Source: Photobacterium profundum SS9 (GTDB lineage Bacteria; Pseudomonadota; Gammaproteobacteria; Enterobacterales; Vibrionaceae). From it: a DNA stretch of 64,000 nucleotides. Made by a program: the position numbers and the translations under genes. The stretch lies in NCBI RefSeq assembly GCF_000196255.1, contig NC_006370.1:2679411-2743410 (forward strand). The letters run 5' to 3'. The notes beneath the pieces are model-generated. The model was not told the DNA's origin. It made no database searches and saw only the letters and a program-made list of their open reading frames with translations. Positions 7,686-17,380 of this stretch are shown piece after piece (position 1 is the first letter of the stretch; the number at the start of each line of letters is the position of its first letter).

Positions 7686-10526
7686 ATGCGCAATTATCTG
7701 AGTCTATTACTCTGTGCTGTGGCATTGGGTTTATTACAAGCCTGTGGCGGCGGAGGACCTGAAGATCCTGTTGCAGCAGCACCAGCGGCACAAGTGCCAA
7801 TTTCAACCCGCTTCAATGTCAGTGTCGATGTACCTACTGGTGTTAACACAGCCTATCAATCAACGACTGGTATCATAAATAGTGCCTATGCCGATGCACT
7901 CATCAATCTCAGTGAAAATAACTTTGTCATTGTTCTGATTGATGCTGAAGGTAAAATCTATCGACAAGCTGATATAACCCATTGGGAAGAAGACCCAGTA
8001 GGAACGTATATTATCGATGCCGATACGCTTACACGCTTCAATGCTGTTGTTCTTGTTAGCCGCTTCAATACACCTAATTTTACCCTTGGTGAAGCACTAC
8101 CTGATAATGTCTTTGTTGCACCACTTCTCTCTACCGATGTTGCTGTCACGCTTAGCTCAACCCTTGCCTACTTCTCTGTTGCACAAAAAGTAGTTAATGA
8201 TGAAGATTGGGGAATGTTTAGTGAGGTCGTTTCTAAGCCTGGCTTTATCGAATTACGCACTGCAACAGAGATATTTGATGAAATAGGTGCCGAACTCAAT
8301 AATATTTTAGTTTCTCAAATTGGCTTAAGGGGAATTACCGTTGAAGAGATGATGTCATTAACCCTTGTTAAAGCAATGACATCAGGCTTAATTGAACGTA
8401 AATATACTGAGCGAACTAGCGAAATCTCAGACGTAGAAGCGATTTTAACGGAAGGATTCTGGCAGCTAAAAAGTCAAGCATCTAACGATGGTAATAACAT
8501 CAATGCCGACCATACGTCTTACGACGGACAAGAGAGCATAACCGCTCAATATAAGTGGGATAGAAATGATGATGCAGACATCGCATTGAATGAATATTTC
8601 ACCTACTTCAGCGGCACAACCGCATTCAGTGACAATGATATTACGGAACAAATTCTTACCACTGAAGGTTGGGTTGGGCTGTACGATTATTTACAAGTGC
8701 TGTTTATTACACCAAGAACCGCTATTTTGACCAATGCAGCACTCAATAACGATGATGATAAAGGGCTAACACTTGAAGCTAATGCTTACTCGTTAACTGA
8801 TAAAAAAATGTATGATTATTTAGCGACAGAAGAGAATCACCGCCTGACTAAATACATAAAAGAAGATGGCGTGTTTGAAGAGGGGGCATACGGCTTTTAT
8901 TTCACATGGAAACCTCAAACAGACCAACACCTATTATGTAATAACCGGAATGATGTGGCTGATTGCCGTATTGCACCCGTCATCGCCCCACTTCTTTATT
9001 ACACTGACCTTGACGATATCTTTACCAACGAGCCTAGCGAAACATTCTTAAACGTTAATGGCTTTAAGATCTCAGATAATGTCGTAGCTGAATTTATTAG
9101 TAATGACTTCAATACCGTCTTTTACTGGTACAACGTTGCAGGTGATAATTGGCAAGTTCAAGCCGAAGGTACATGGGGCTCAGTCAATACGTTTGGTAAA
9201 GAACTCATTCGCTTCGAGGTACCCAATCTTATTACCCAACTTGATGCAAGTTATGACTTCAATACACGCCAACTATTCTTAGTGAATGATAAAAATTACA
9301 TCAATATCGGTGAAACACTCCTCGATGGTGAAAAATCTCATTTCTCAGGATTTAACGTTGCCGCTAAGGAACAAATTTTTGCTCTCGCCTCACGCAGTAA
9401 TCTTCCCGCTTTTGGTTTTTGTAATTATGGCAACACATCCAATGCGAATGAAGATAAATACCTTAATGCTGTGACTGAATGTGGTGGCGATGATCGTTTT
9501 AATACTCAAACCATTAGCGAGTTAATCGATCAACATATTGTTCAAATCACTCCTGACGGTAAAATAAATACCATCATCTTAAAAGAAAGTAATAATTGGG
9601 AGTATTACAAAAATAGCGTTAAGGAAGATATAACTAGAACATGGTCTTTAACAGACGATGGCTATTTACGTTTAGATTGGGTATCACCCGCCAATGATGA
9701 GAACTTCGATTACTGGGCAAGGACAAGCCGCGATCTAAACGACAAATTACATATGATAAAAACCTATTCAATTAACGATGACGGTGTCGGTTCACCCTCT
9801 GAAACGATTTATTCTAAAATCATAAAAGAGTACGCACCCGATCAGCTTTTAGCTTGTGATACCAATGATTCTGGTTGGAGCTTTGACACCATTGCCCCTA
9901 TCACCAAGCAATCATTGACTCAATACATCACGCAAACAGCAGCCTGCCTTGTTAGCTGGGATCAAAGAACTACTCGTTTTACAGAAAACATGTTGCTTAA
10001 TGATGCTGGTGTTACCGGCGATGACCTTGCTTTAACGTTTGCTGGCGATACTTCACGGTATTTAAAACTCACTGATAATTTTGAAGGTGACTACTTCAAG
10101 GGTTCATACGGCGATACTGATGGTTGTGGTTTTAACTTCGAAATCAGATGGCGGATTGAAGAAGATGGCACCCTTTATTATCAAGCACTTGATGGTTCAA
10201 TGAATGAGCGTATTAAGATCACAGAATCTGATGGCCTGCGCTTTGCGATTAAAGCCTTTAATCACCAAACACGTTGGCAGAGTGATGAAGCCTTAATGTA
10301 CACCACGCAAGAAGGTGAAATGTGGAGTGACATTATGACCTTAGTCCGCGCTGATGACATACCTGAAGCTGTCATCATTCCACCACCTCCTCCACCTGAG
10401 CCTGAAGTGCCAGCAGAAGGAGAAACACCAGTTGATCCGCCAGCAGAACCAGAAGTCCCTCCAGTACCTGCAAAAGGGACTATTTTGAATGACGGTCAAA
10501 CCTGTGAATACCTTAACCAAGCCTAA
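7686..10526 (+). CDS. Very large predicted lipoprotein of unknown function (946 aa)
   Basis: The signal peptide MRNYLSLLLCAVALGLLQAC ends in a lipobox with the lipidated cysteine at residue 20, followed by a Gly run (GGGG), so the protein is probably anchored in the outer membrane. The body has no domain I recognise. It is rich in Asp/Asn and aromatic residues, with many short WxL/YxF strand-like segments, and has several cysteines in the middle and C-terminal parts. The C terminus is a Pro/Glu-rich stretch (PPPPPPEPEVP, then PPAEPEVPPVP) ending GQTCEYLNQA. It is monocistronic, with a GGGAAG ribosome-binding site and its own terminator. Confidence 0.8.
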   Translation: MRNYLSLLLCAVALGLLQACGGGGPEDPVAAAPAAQVPISTRFNVSVDVPTGVNTAYQSTTGIINSAYADALINLSENNFVIVLIDAEGKIYRQADITHWEEDPVGTYIIDADTLTRFNAVVLVSRFNTPNFTLGEALPDNVFVAPLLSTDVAVTLSSTLAYFSVAQKVVNDEDWGMFSEVVSKPGFIELRTATEIFDEIGAELNNILVSQIGLRGITVEEMMSLTLVKAMTSGLIERKYTERTSEISDVEAILTEGFWQLKSQASNDGNNINADHTSYDGQESITAQYKWDRNDDADIALNEYFTYFSGTTAFSDNDITEQILTTEGWVGLYDYLQVLFITPRTAILTNAALNNDDDKGLTLEANAYSLTDKKMYDYLATEENHRLTKYIKEDGVFEEGAYGFYFTWKPQTDQHLLCNNRNDVADCRIAPVIAPLLYYTDLDDIFTNEPSETFLNVNGFKISDNVVAEFISNDFNTVFYWYNVAGDNWQVQAEGTWGSVNTFGKELIRFEVPNLITQLDASYDFNTRQLFLVNDKNYINIGETLLDGEKSHFSGFNVAAKEQIFALASRSNLPAFGFCNYGNTSNANEDKYLNAVTECGGDDRFNTQTISELIDQHIVQITPDGKINTIILKESNNWEYYKNSVKEDITRTWSLTDDGYLRLDWVSPANDENFDYWARTSRDLNDKLHMIKTYSINDDGVGSPSETIYSKIIKEYAPDQLLACDTNDSGWSFDTIAPITKQSLTQYITQTAACLVSWDQRTTRFTENMLLNDAGVTGDDLALTFAGDTSRYLKLTDNFEGDYFKGSYGDTDGCGFNFEIRWRIEEDGTLYYQALDGSMNERIKITESDGLRFAIKAFNHQTRWQSDEALMYTTQEGEMWSDIMTLVRADDIPEAVIIPPPPPPEPEVPAEGETPVDPPAEPEVPPVPAKGTILNDGQTCEYLNQA

Positions 10527-10536
10527 GCCACTTAAA

Positions 10537-10568
10537 TGATCAGGCAAGGATACTTGCCTGATTTTTTT
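10537..10568 (+). terminator. Terminator after the large lipoprotein gene
   Basis: ATCAGGCAAG and TTGCCTGAT arms around GATAC, followed by seven T residues. Confidence 0.9.
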
Positions 10569-10861
10569 ACCTATATTTATTTCGCGAGTCGTTGCACCTA
10601 CCTGATTGGATGACGTCATCTTCAGCATCACCATTTCTGGTCAAATTACGCACAATAACCTCAACATTAAGAGATTCGTGCAATTATTAAGCAGCAATCA
10701 TAGCGTCTAGAGCGATTACTTTCGCTATTTACACTTTCAAGTGATAACAAAGCTTGATGCCTGACGTAAGAAAGGTAATATTGATTATTCGGAATGTATT
10801 TTAAAGCACGACTTATCTTTAATGATGAAGTATGAGTGCCTTAACGGAGAATATTTTAAAC

Positions 10862-12262
10862 ATGACTTACGCGCCTGTAACAGACGTACTAAGCGGAAAG
10901 CTAGCAGTAGACAGTGAAGTTACTGTTCGAGGCTGGATCCGTTCACGTCGTGATTCCAAAGCTGGGATTTCTTTTCTTGCCATTTATGACGGCTCTTGTT
11001 TCGACCCGATTCAGGCCGTGGTCCCGAATGAGTTAAATAATTATCAAGAAGAAGTCCTAAAACTAACTACTGGTTGCTCTGTTGAGGTAACGGGTAAGAT
11101 TGTTGAGTCTCCAGCTAAAGGTCAAGATTTTGAGCTTGCTGCAACTGAAGTTAAAGTTGTAGGTTTAGTTGAAGACCCTGATACATACCCAATGGCAAAA
11201 ACTCGTCACTCAATTGAGTACCTTCGTGAAGTTGCGCACCTACGTCCGCGTACTAACATTATTGGTGCTGTCGCGCGTGTACGTAACTGTCTGTCTCAGG
11301 CAATTCACCGCTTCTACCACGAGCAAGGTTTCTTCTGGATGTCTGCTCCACTTATCACAGCGTCTGACTGTGAAGGTGCGGGTGAGATGTTCCGTGTATC
11401 AACACTTGATATGGCTAACGTTCCGATGACGGACGCTGGCGAAGTTGATTACGATAAAGACTTCTTCGGTAAAGAAACATTCCTAACAGTATCTGGCCAG
11501 TTGAACGCTGAAACCTATGCTTGTGCATTAAGCAAAGTATACACATTCGGCCCTACTTTCCGTGCTGAAAACTCAAACACCAGCCGCCACCTTGCGGAAT
11601 TTTGGATGGTTGAACCTGAAGTTGCTTTCGCCGATCTTGATGACGCAGCGAAACTGGCTGAAGACATGCTTAAGTACGTATTCAAAGCCGTACTTGAAGA
11701 ACGTCGTGATGACCTTGAGTTCTTTGCACAGCGTATTAACAAAGAAGCAATCACTCGTCTAGAGCAGTTTGTAACATCTGACTTTGCACAAGTTGATTAC
11801 ACTGATGCAATCCAGATCCTACAAGATTCTGGTCGTAAGTTTGAGTTTGATGTTGAGTGGGGCATTGATATGTCTTCTGAACACGAACGCTACCTTGCAG
11901 AAGAGCACTTCAAAGCACCTGTAGTTGTTAAAAACTACCCGAAAGATATCAAAGCATTCTACATGCGTATGAATGACGACGGTAAAACGGTTGCTGCTAT
12001 GGACGTTCTAGCACCAGGCATCGGTGAGATTATCGGTGGTTCTCAGCGTGAAGAGCGTTTAGAGCATCTCGATAAGCGTATTGCTGAGATGGGTATCGAT
12101 GCAAGCCACATCGAATGGTACCGCGACTTACGCCGTTACGGTACAGTTCCTCACTCTGGCTTCGGTCTAGGTTTTGAGCGTTTGGTTACTTACGTTACTG
12201 GTATGCAAAACATCCGTGACGTAATTCCGTTCCCACGCGCACCACGTTCTGCAAACTTCTAA
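10862..12262 (+). CDS. asnS: Asparaginyl-tRNA synthetase AsnS
   Basis: Class IIb aminoacyl-tRNA synthetase that charges tRNA-Asn. An OB-fold anticodon-binding domain ([19 protein letters not shown]) comes first. The class II core then shows motif 2 ([21 protein letters not shown]) and motif 3 (GFGLGFERL), quoted here in part. From ATG 10862 the protein has 466 aa and aligns end to end with E. coli AsnS. An in-frame ATG at 10832 would add ten residues. The ribosome-binding site is ACGGAG, rather far from 10862, so the exact start is open. Confidence 0.96.
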   Translation: MTYAPVTDVLSGKLAVDSEVTVRGWIRSRRDSKAGISFLAIYDGSCFDPIQAVVPNELNNYQEEVLKLTTGCSVEVTGKIVESPAKGQDFELAATEVKVVGLVEDPDTYPMAKTRHSIEYLREVAHLRPRTNIIGAVARVRNCLSQAIHRFYHEQGFFWMSAPLITASDCEGAGEMFRVSTLDMANVPMTDAGEVDYDKDFFGKETFLTVSGQLNAETYACALSKVYTFGPTFRAENSNTSRHLAEFWMVEPEVAFADLDDAAKLAEDMLKYVFKAVLEERRDDLEFFAQRINKEAITRLEQFVTSDFAQVDYTDAIQILQDSGRKFEFDVEWGIDMSSEHERYLAEEHFKAPVVVKNYPKDIKAFYMRMNDDGKTVAAMDVLAPGIGEIIGGSQREERLEHLDKRIAEMGIDASHIEWYRDLRRYGTVPHSGFGLGFERLVTYVTGMQNIRDVIPFPRAPRSANF

Positions 12263-12322
12263 TTTGAAATTGCAACTAACCTGAATTAAAAGGCTGCCTT
12301 CTGGTCTGTCTCTTATACAAAA

Positions 12323-12354
12323 ATCCCCAGTTTTTTAAACTGGGGATTTTTTTG
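12323..12354 (+). terminator. Terminator after asnS
   Basis: AAATCCCCAGT and ACTGGGGATTT arms with a short T/A loop, followed by a T run. Confidence 0.9.
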
Positions 12355-12479
12355 AACTTCATTTCAATATCACTATCTGATTCTTTGTTATTAAACTAAG
12401 GATGGTCATTATGTATATCTCTACTCCTCAATATTGTGAAGTTAAGCTATTGGTTAAAAAAGCAAAGTGCCGATTATAT

Positions 12480-12497
12480 TGAAGGCTTCCCTGCCTT
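12480..12497 (-). terminator. Weak hairpin downstream of the DAACS symporter gene
   Basis: GAAGGC and GCCTTC arms with a six-base loop. The T-run on the relevant strand is poor. Confidence 0.35.
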
Positions 12498-12526
12498 CTT
12501 CATTAGCTGTAAATAATAAGGGCGAG

Positions 12527-13702
12527 TTAAATTACCTCTTCTACAGGCATCAGATCTTCTTGGGTATCGGAAAGCTTATCAATCAATAAAGCAATTACGC
12601 CATCGCCTGCCACATTACAGGCAGTACCGAAGCTGTCCTGAGCCAAGTGAAGCACTATTTGCAAAGCAATCATTTCTTCGGTAAACCCGAGCATAGAGCC
12701 CAGCAAACCAACAGAGGCCATCACGGCACCACCCGGAGCACCCGGAGCCGCAACCATTGTAATACCCAGCATAACGATAAACGGCAAGGCTTCGAGTAAA
12801 CTCGGTACTGGCCCTGCGCCAGTCATGATTATGACGGCGACAGCCACACTGGCGATACTGATCACTGAACCAGACATGTGGATGTTGGCACACAGTGGCA
12901 CAACGAAATTGGCAATGGTATTTGATACACCATTGCGTTTTGTTTGTTGTAATGTTACCGGAATGGTCGCAGCGGAGGACATCGTACCAATAGCTGTTAA
13001 GTAGGCAGGCATCATAGTACGCAAAATATTAACTGGAGATTGCTGTTGAATAATACCTGCAATAACGAACTGAAAAGCCAGCCAGAACCAATGCATTGCA
13101 ATGACGGCAAGCAACACCAAGCTGAAGGTATGCAAAGTAGCAAATACGGTGCCTTTTACAGTCATATCTGCAAATATACCTGCAATATAGAAAGGCAATG
13201 CAGGAATGATGACTTTATTCAAAAAGAGCTCAATGATGTCACACCCATGGTCACTTATTTTTTTCAAGTGTTCCGAACTGGTACTTGAGATCCCCACACC
13301 AAAAATAAAGGCAACGGCTAATGCTGTCATAATATTCATTATCGGTGGAATTTTTAGCTCTAGAAATGGAGTCAGGATAGTTTTAGCTTCAGGAAGTTGA
13401 CCTGCACCACTAAGTAAAGCAGGAAACAGGCTCTCTGCGACCATGAATGCAAAAATACCCGCGCCTAAAGTCGATAAATAAGCCAACCCGACAGTTTGTC
13501 CAAGTAATTTACCTGAATTTTTAGGCAAGTTTGCAATGCCACTGGTTACATAGAATAAAATTAATAAAGGGATGGTGAATTTAATTAATTGACTAACTAA
13601 AAACTTAGCAGTGATCATGACTCTAACAATCATATCAGGTGCAAACATACCCATCAGTATGCCTATTAATATTCCACACAGTAACTTAATAATTAAATTC
13701 AT
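12527..13702 (-). CDS. Dicarboxylate/amino acid:cation symporter (DAACS family)
   Basis: Inner-membrane sodium- or proton-coupled transporter of the GltP/SstT/DctA superfamily; the substrate cannot be told from sequence. Visible marks: the long hydrophobic N terminus (LLCGILIGILMGMFAPD), the serine-rich re-entrant hairpin (TMSSAATIPVTLQQ), the NxxxS-type helix (CANIHMSGSVISI) and the second hairpin (AAPGAPGGAVMAS). At 391 aa it is close to the SstT-like branch. It stands alone; a small hairpin (GAAGGC/GCCTTC at 12480-12497) may end it. Confidence 0.88.
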   Translation of the reverse strand: MNLIIKLLCGILIGILMGMFAPDMIVRVMITAKFLVSQLIKFTIPLLILFYVTSGIANLPKNSGKLLGQTVGLAYLSTLGAGIFAFMVAESLFPALLSGAGQLPEAKTILTPFLELKIPPIMNIMTALAVAFIFGVGISSTSSEHLKKISDHGCDIIELFLNKVIIPALPFYIAGIFADMTVKGTVFATLHTFSLVLLAVIAMHWFWLAFQFVIAGIIQQQSPVNILRTMMPAYLTAIGTMSSAATIPVTLQQTKRNGVSNTIANFVVPLCANIHMSGSVISIASVAVAVIIMTGAGPVPSLLEALPFIVMLGITMVAAPGAPGGAVMASVGLLGSMLGFTEEMIALQIVLHLAQDSFGTACNVAGDGVIALLIDKLSDTQEDLMPVEEVI

Positions 13703-14344
13703 TACATTAACCTTTAATTTGTTATCTAGAATCTGTTGATAAAAAAGCTTTTAAAGTAGCTAAATGATCAATTTTCAAAATACTATCTTGCTATAGAACA
13801 TCTTAGTTACTATTTTATTAAAATAATAAAAGATGAGACCAAAAATACCGTTGAGGTAATTAGACACAAACTCAGCCTGTAATTCCTTGTAGTTGTAATC
13901 TCACCATTAACAGCTAGTGCATGCGTTTTATCTACGCAATAAAGGGGCTGTTCGCCGCTATTCAGATCGACGTTCGCTAAACGTTCGTGCACTAATATGG
14001 CTCTGTTTGACTAATAGACAGCAGACCAGCGATGGCGCATTTTTTTAGACATTTCAAGTGCTGACTCGCGTAATTTCGAAGCATAACTCTTGATGTGAAA
14101 ATACCGAAAACTGAACACATACGTTCAACTCCAGCAACTTAATTACATTTGTAACATTTAAGGCCTGAATGAGGGGGGCCAGTTGTTTAGTTCAAGATAT
14201 TCAAATTTCCAACTCGTCATCCATTGGTCGATTCATGGCTTGTCAAAATAGACATTCACCAGATAAATGCAACTAAAAAGCGTAATATCATAAAATATTA
14301 GGCAACCAACTGAATTAAATTTAATAAAACAGTTTTATTCCGAA
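13703..14344. other. Non-coding stretch upstream of the thiM leader
   Basis: About 640 bases with no reading frame that looks like a real protein and no recognised site. It would contain the promoter of the DAACS symporter gene at its left end. Confidence 0.5.
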
Positions 14345-14520
14345 TATAATTTATGTCCTGCTCGTTTATCAAACGGAAACAAACAGGACGAGCCGGTTGG
14401 CCCGTTCTGTGGGATGATGGTTTAAATTACAAACCATCATTGAAGGCTACCATTTAGCACAATCTCTTGAATGCTTGGACTTGTGATCAAGAGACAGGCC
14501 TTCTGGTGGCCTTTTTTTAC
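14345..14520 (+). ncRNA. Candidate structured leader RNA or small RNA upstream of thiM, with intrinsic terminator
   Basis: A TATAAT box (14345-14350) precedes a series of complementary segments. GTCCTG (14355-14360) can pair with CAGGAC (14384-14389), and CTCGT (14361-14365) with ACGAG (14388-14392), in an interleaved order. ATGATGGTTT and AAACCATCAT form a perfect 10-bp stem (14414-14440). TCTCTTGA and TCAAGAGA form an 8-bp stem (14463-14494). A GGCC/GGCC hairpin then precedes seven T residues (to 14518). The terminator ends about 80 bases before thiM. It lacks the TPP-riboswitch signatures (CTGAGA and the ACCTGATNTGG-type segment). Both leader and independent sRNA remain possible. Confidence 0.55.
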
Positions 14521-14598
14521 AGGTGTTATACGTGGGTTAGTAATTAACACTGGCTAGCAATAAACATTGCTTGGTAATAAACAAAAAGGAATGGATGC

Positions 14599-15423
14599 AT
14601 GAAGAAGTGTGACCTCGATTACACACAGTCTATCTGTGATGCTTTAAATACGCTGCGCCAACAAAAGCCACTCGTAGTAAACATTACCAATTACGTCGTC
14701 ATGAATAATACCGCCAATGCTCTGCTAGCGATTGGCGCCTCTCCTATCATGGCGCATAGCCAAGAAGAAATGGCAGAGATGATGAGCTTTGCAGGCAGTT
14801 TAGTGATCAATATTGGTACCCTAGACTCAGTCTGGATTCCTCGTATGATCTACGCGGTAGAACAAGCCAACGCCAATAATAAGCCAGTCATACTCGATCC
14901 TGTCGGTTGTGGGGCAAGTGCGCTACGTACTAATACCGCACGACAGATTGTGGCATTAGCCGAACAATTGACTATTCGTGGTAATGCATCTGAAATTATT
15001 GCTCTTGCAGGCGAACAGGCTCAATCGAAAGGCGTAGATGCACTCGATAGCAGCGATAAAGCCATTCACGCGGCACACCACCTTGCGACACAAAATAACT
15101 GTAGCGTCGTGATCTCTGGTGCTACAGATTATATTGTTACCACAACAGCAACAATTGCGCTTAACAACGGCCATGAAATGATGCCTTATGTGACGGGAAT
15201 GGGATGCTCTCACACTGCACTTACTGGCGCATTCGCCGCAATTGGAGAGCCTACAGGCTTAGCTGCAACCGCTGTACTAGGTATTGCAGGAGAGATAGCC
15301 GCTCGTGATGCAGCAGGACCAGGTAGCTTACAAGTAAACCTATTAGATACGCTCTACCATCTTGATGAAGCTGTATTACGAGAATACATTCGCATTAATC
15401 TTGTTGAAGAAGGATGTCACTAA
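14599..15423 (+). CDS. thiM: Hydroxyethylthiazole kinase ThiM
   Basis: Ribokinase-fold kinase that phosphorylates salvaged 4-methyl-5-(2-hydroxyethyl)thiazole for thiamine synthesis. Family features: [19 protein letters not shown] near the N terminus, [22 protein letters not shown], and the active-site segment [14 protein letters not shown] with the catalytic-region cysteine at about 203. At 274 aa it is full length. The start at 14599 has AAAAGGA upstream. Its 3' end overlaps a remnant of thiE, so it was once the first gene of a thiM-thiE unit. Confidence 0.95.
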   Translation: MKKCDLDYTQSICDALNTLRQQKPLVVNITNYVVMNNTANALLAIGASPIMAHSQEEMAEMMSFAGSLVINIGTLDSVWIPRMIYAVEQANANNKPVILDPVGCGASALRTNTARQIVALAEQLTIRGNASEIIALAGEQAQSKGVDALDSSDKAIHAAHHLATQNNCSVVISGATDYIVTTTATIALNNGHEMMPYVTGMGCSHTALTGAFAAIGEPTGLAATAVLGIAGEIAARDAAGPGSLQVNLLDTLYHLDEAVLREYIRINLVEEGCH

Positions 15424-15602
15424 AAGGTCATGCCATCTTCCCGACGCCAACCAAAACCGACACCGTCTATGCGTGGGGAATCGATGGCTTAAGCAAAGCC
15501 GTTAAAACCAGTAAATTACCGCTTGTCGCCATTGGTGGTATTAACAAAGAGAACATTCAAACAGTCGCCAAAACACGCGAATACAAAAAAGGCTACCCAT
15601 AA
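15414..15602 (+). pseudogene. thiE: Remnant of thiE (thiamine-phosphate synthase), both ends missing
   Basis: A 62-codon frame begins at an ATG overlapping the end of thiM and reads through IFPTPTKTDTVYAWGID and LPLVAIGGINKENIQTV, which is the phosphate-binding part of ThiE (roughly residues 130-185 of about 210). The first two-thirds of the enzyme and the C-terminal helix are absent, and the frame ends inside the terminator hairpin (stop at 15600-15602). It cannot be a working synthase. Thiazole phosphate from ThiM would need a ThiE encoded elsewhere. Confidence 0.85.
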
Positions 15603-15618
15603 TAGGTAGCCTTTTTTT
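15585..15618 (+). terminator. Terminator after thiM/thiE remnant
   Basis: AAAGGCTACC and GGTAGCCTTT arms with a seven-base loop, then a T run. The hairpin contains the last codons of the thiE remnant. Confidence 0.9.
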
Positions 15619-15649
15619 TATCTGTAATACTTACGTATTTACTTTCTCT

Positions 15650-16120
15650 TTATTCAGCTGATTCTGGACGAATATCTAGCTGAATACCTTGTAAGAAGTT
15701 ACGTAGAATTTGATCTTTACATTCACGGTAGTGCTTGTTGTCCGGCTTGCGGAAGAACGAGCTAAGCTCATGCTTACTTACATCAAACCCTGAAAGCTTT
15801 AAGATATCAACAATATCTTCAGCCTTAAGGTTCAAGGCAATACGCAGCTTCATGAAAACCATGTTATTCGATAAACGTTTTTCAGGTTCAACCTGAGGAC
15901 CTTCTTTTTTACCACGCTTAACATTGATCAAACCATTTAAGAAAGTTGCTAATTCAATATCACGAATTTTTACAAAGTCTGAATCATCATCTTTCTTCAA
16001 CCAATTGCTGACCTGCTCGCGCGTCACCTCAAGTTCAGCAGCGCCGAAGATTTCAATCATTTTGCTGTCGTTAAAATCAAAGGTAAAGCGAATACGGCGC
16101 AAGATATCGTTATTGGTCAC
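15650..16120 (-). CDS. yehS: YehS-like DUF1456 protein
   Basis: A 156-aa protein of two related repeats. Each starts with the motif NxxxLRRIRFTF or NxxVFMKLRIAL and includes a region like EVTREQVSNWLKKDDDSDF or DVSKHELSSFFRKPDNKHY. Length and repeat order match E. coli YehS, of unknown biochemical function. The residues between the repeats are basic (NVKRGKKEG). It is a single gene, convergent with the thiM unit. Confidence 0.88.
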   Translation of the reverse strand: MTNNDILRRIRFTFDFNDSKMIEIFGAAELEVTREQVSNWLKKDDDSDFVKIRDIELATFLNGLINVKRGKKEGPQVEPEKRLSNNMVFMKLRIALNLKAEDIVDILKLSGFDVSKHELSSFFRKPDNKHYRECKDQILRNFLQGIQLDIRPESAE

Positions 16121-16481
16121 AAATATGTCCTAGTTCAATGGCAGCAGCATCAAAACGATCCACTGCAAAGTTAGTAGCCGAGCATTTTAACAGATTTCAC
16201 CACAACCTCACCACTTTCTCGCCTTCCAGCGATTAAATTATCAAATTAATAGATAAGAAAGACACATTACAGCTTATTGATCGCGTCAATATCTGACTGA
16301 GGTAGCGTTATAGATGTAGGTACTTCAACCAGAATAATAATAGTCGCTCACATACTGTACAACACAATAAAAAGCTAAAGCCGAAAATAAAATGCGTCAC
16401 TTGTAAGTATAAAGTTAAACGTATGTTTGAATTTGTGCCAGAATAATGAAGGGAAAATAAATTATAGAATGGAAGCTTACT
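16121..16481. other. Intergenic region between yehS and the enoyl-CoA hydratase gene
   Basis: Must hold both divergent promoters. I see no convincing operator, hairpin or small gene in it. Confidence 0.5.
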
Positions 16482-17258
16482 ATGTCTGACTTTATTAGCG
16501 TTCAACATGACCAACATATTTACACTATTTCAATTGATCGCCCTAATGCTAAAAACGCACTCAACATCGACATGTACACAACCTTAGCGAATATACTCAT
16601 TGAGGCTAATAACGATGATAGCGTACGCGCAATATTATTAACCCACACAACCGAGGTGTTTTGTAGTGGTAATGACATGCATGATTTTTTACACATGTCT
16701 CAGGGAACTTTAAACAATAGCGACAGCCGCCAACAGGTTGAACGCTTTATGGTTGCCCTACTCAACTGCCGTAAGCCCATTGTAGCAGCCGTGAATGGCG
16801 CAGCTATCGGTATTGGAACTACCCTACTCCAATATTGTGATTTTGTATTTTGCTCGCCTCACACTCGGTTTCAGACCCCATTTACGCCCTTGGGCTTATG
16901 CCCTGAATTTGCTTCTAGCATTCAGCTCGAAAAAATCATTGGCACAAGAAAAGCAAAGGCAATGCTCATGATGGGTGAGCCAATGATGGCAAGCGAAGCT
17001 GAGAGCCTCGGTTTCGTTAATCAAGTGGTTGATAGCCCATTCAACAAAGCACAAACCTACGTCAAACAATTAGCGAGTCTTCCCCCTAATGCCATGCGCA
17101 ATACGAAAGCCTTACTCAACGCATCGTCAATCGAGCCGTTATTAGCCTGTATTGAAATAGAAAATCAGCTGTTGTTTGATTTATTAGCACAACCGGAGGC
17201 AAAAGAAGCCATTTCGGCATTCCTTGAGAAACGCGCGCCTGACTTCAGTCAATTCTGA
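16482..17258 (+). CDS. Enoyl-CoA hydratase/isomerase family protein
   Basis: Crotonase-fold protein acting on acyl-CoA thioesters. CoA-binding and oxyanion-hole segments are visible as SIDRPNAKNALNI, FCSGNDMHDFL and AAVNGAAIGIGTTL. The acid/base position is a glutamate in LGLCPEFASS, as in delta3-delta2-enoyl-CoA isomerases, while the first catalytic glutamate of true hydratases is not evident. At 258 aa it is full length. It is monocistronic, so the pathway is not shown by context. Confidence 0.85.
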   Translation: MSDFISVQHDQHIYTISIDRPNAKNALNIDMYTTLANILIEANNDDSVRAILLTHTTEVFCSGNDMHDFLHMSQGTLNNSDSRQQVERFMVALLNCRKPIVAAVNGAAIGIGTTLLQYCDFVFCSPHTRFQTPFTPLGLCPEFASSIQLEKIIGTRKAKAMLMMGEPMMASEAESLGFVNQVVDSPFNKAQTYVKQLASLPPNAMRNTKALLNASSIEPLLACIEIENQLLFDLLAQPEAKEAISAFLEKRAPDFSQF

Positions 17259-17333
17259 GCCAACGCTTCTCTAACAAGGCAATTTCAGGACAAGACGTGC
17301 TGAAAGCTTAGATGCTTAGATGCTTAGAAATAG

Positions 17334-17362
17334 ACAAGCCGACGAATCGCCGGCTTGTTTGA
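17334..17362. terminator. Bidirectional terminator between the hydratase and MFS genes
   Basis: ACAAGCCG and CGGCTTGT arms around a G/C-containing loop, with T residues on one side. It sits between convergent genes. Confidence 0.75.
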
Positions 17363-17380
17363 ATGTATAGATAATCGAAT

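Noticed and set aside
12411..12482. 23-codon frame after asnS (MYISTPQYCEVK...)
   Set aside because: Too short and without conservation evidence.
13810..13992. 60-codon frame on the minus strand
   Set aside because: No ribosome-binding site and no protein-like pattern; treated as intergenic.
14340..14598. TPP riboswitch upstream of thiM
   Set aside because: Neither strand shows CTGAGA nor the conserved ACCTGAT...GGGAA part, so the structured segment is reported as unexplained instead.
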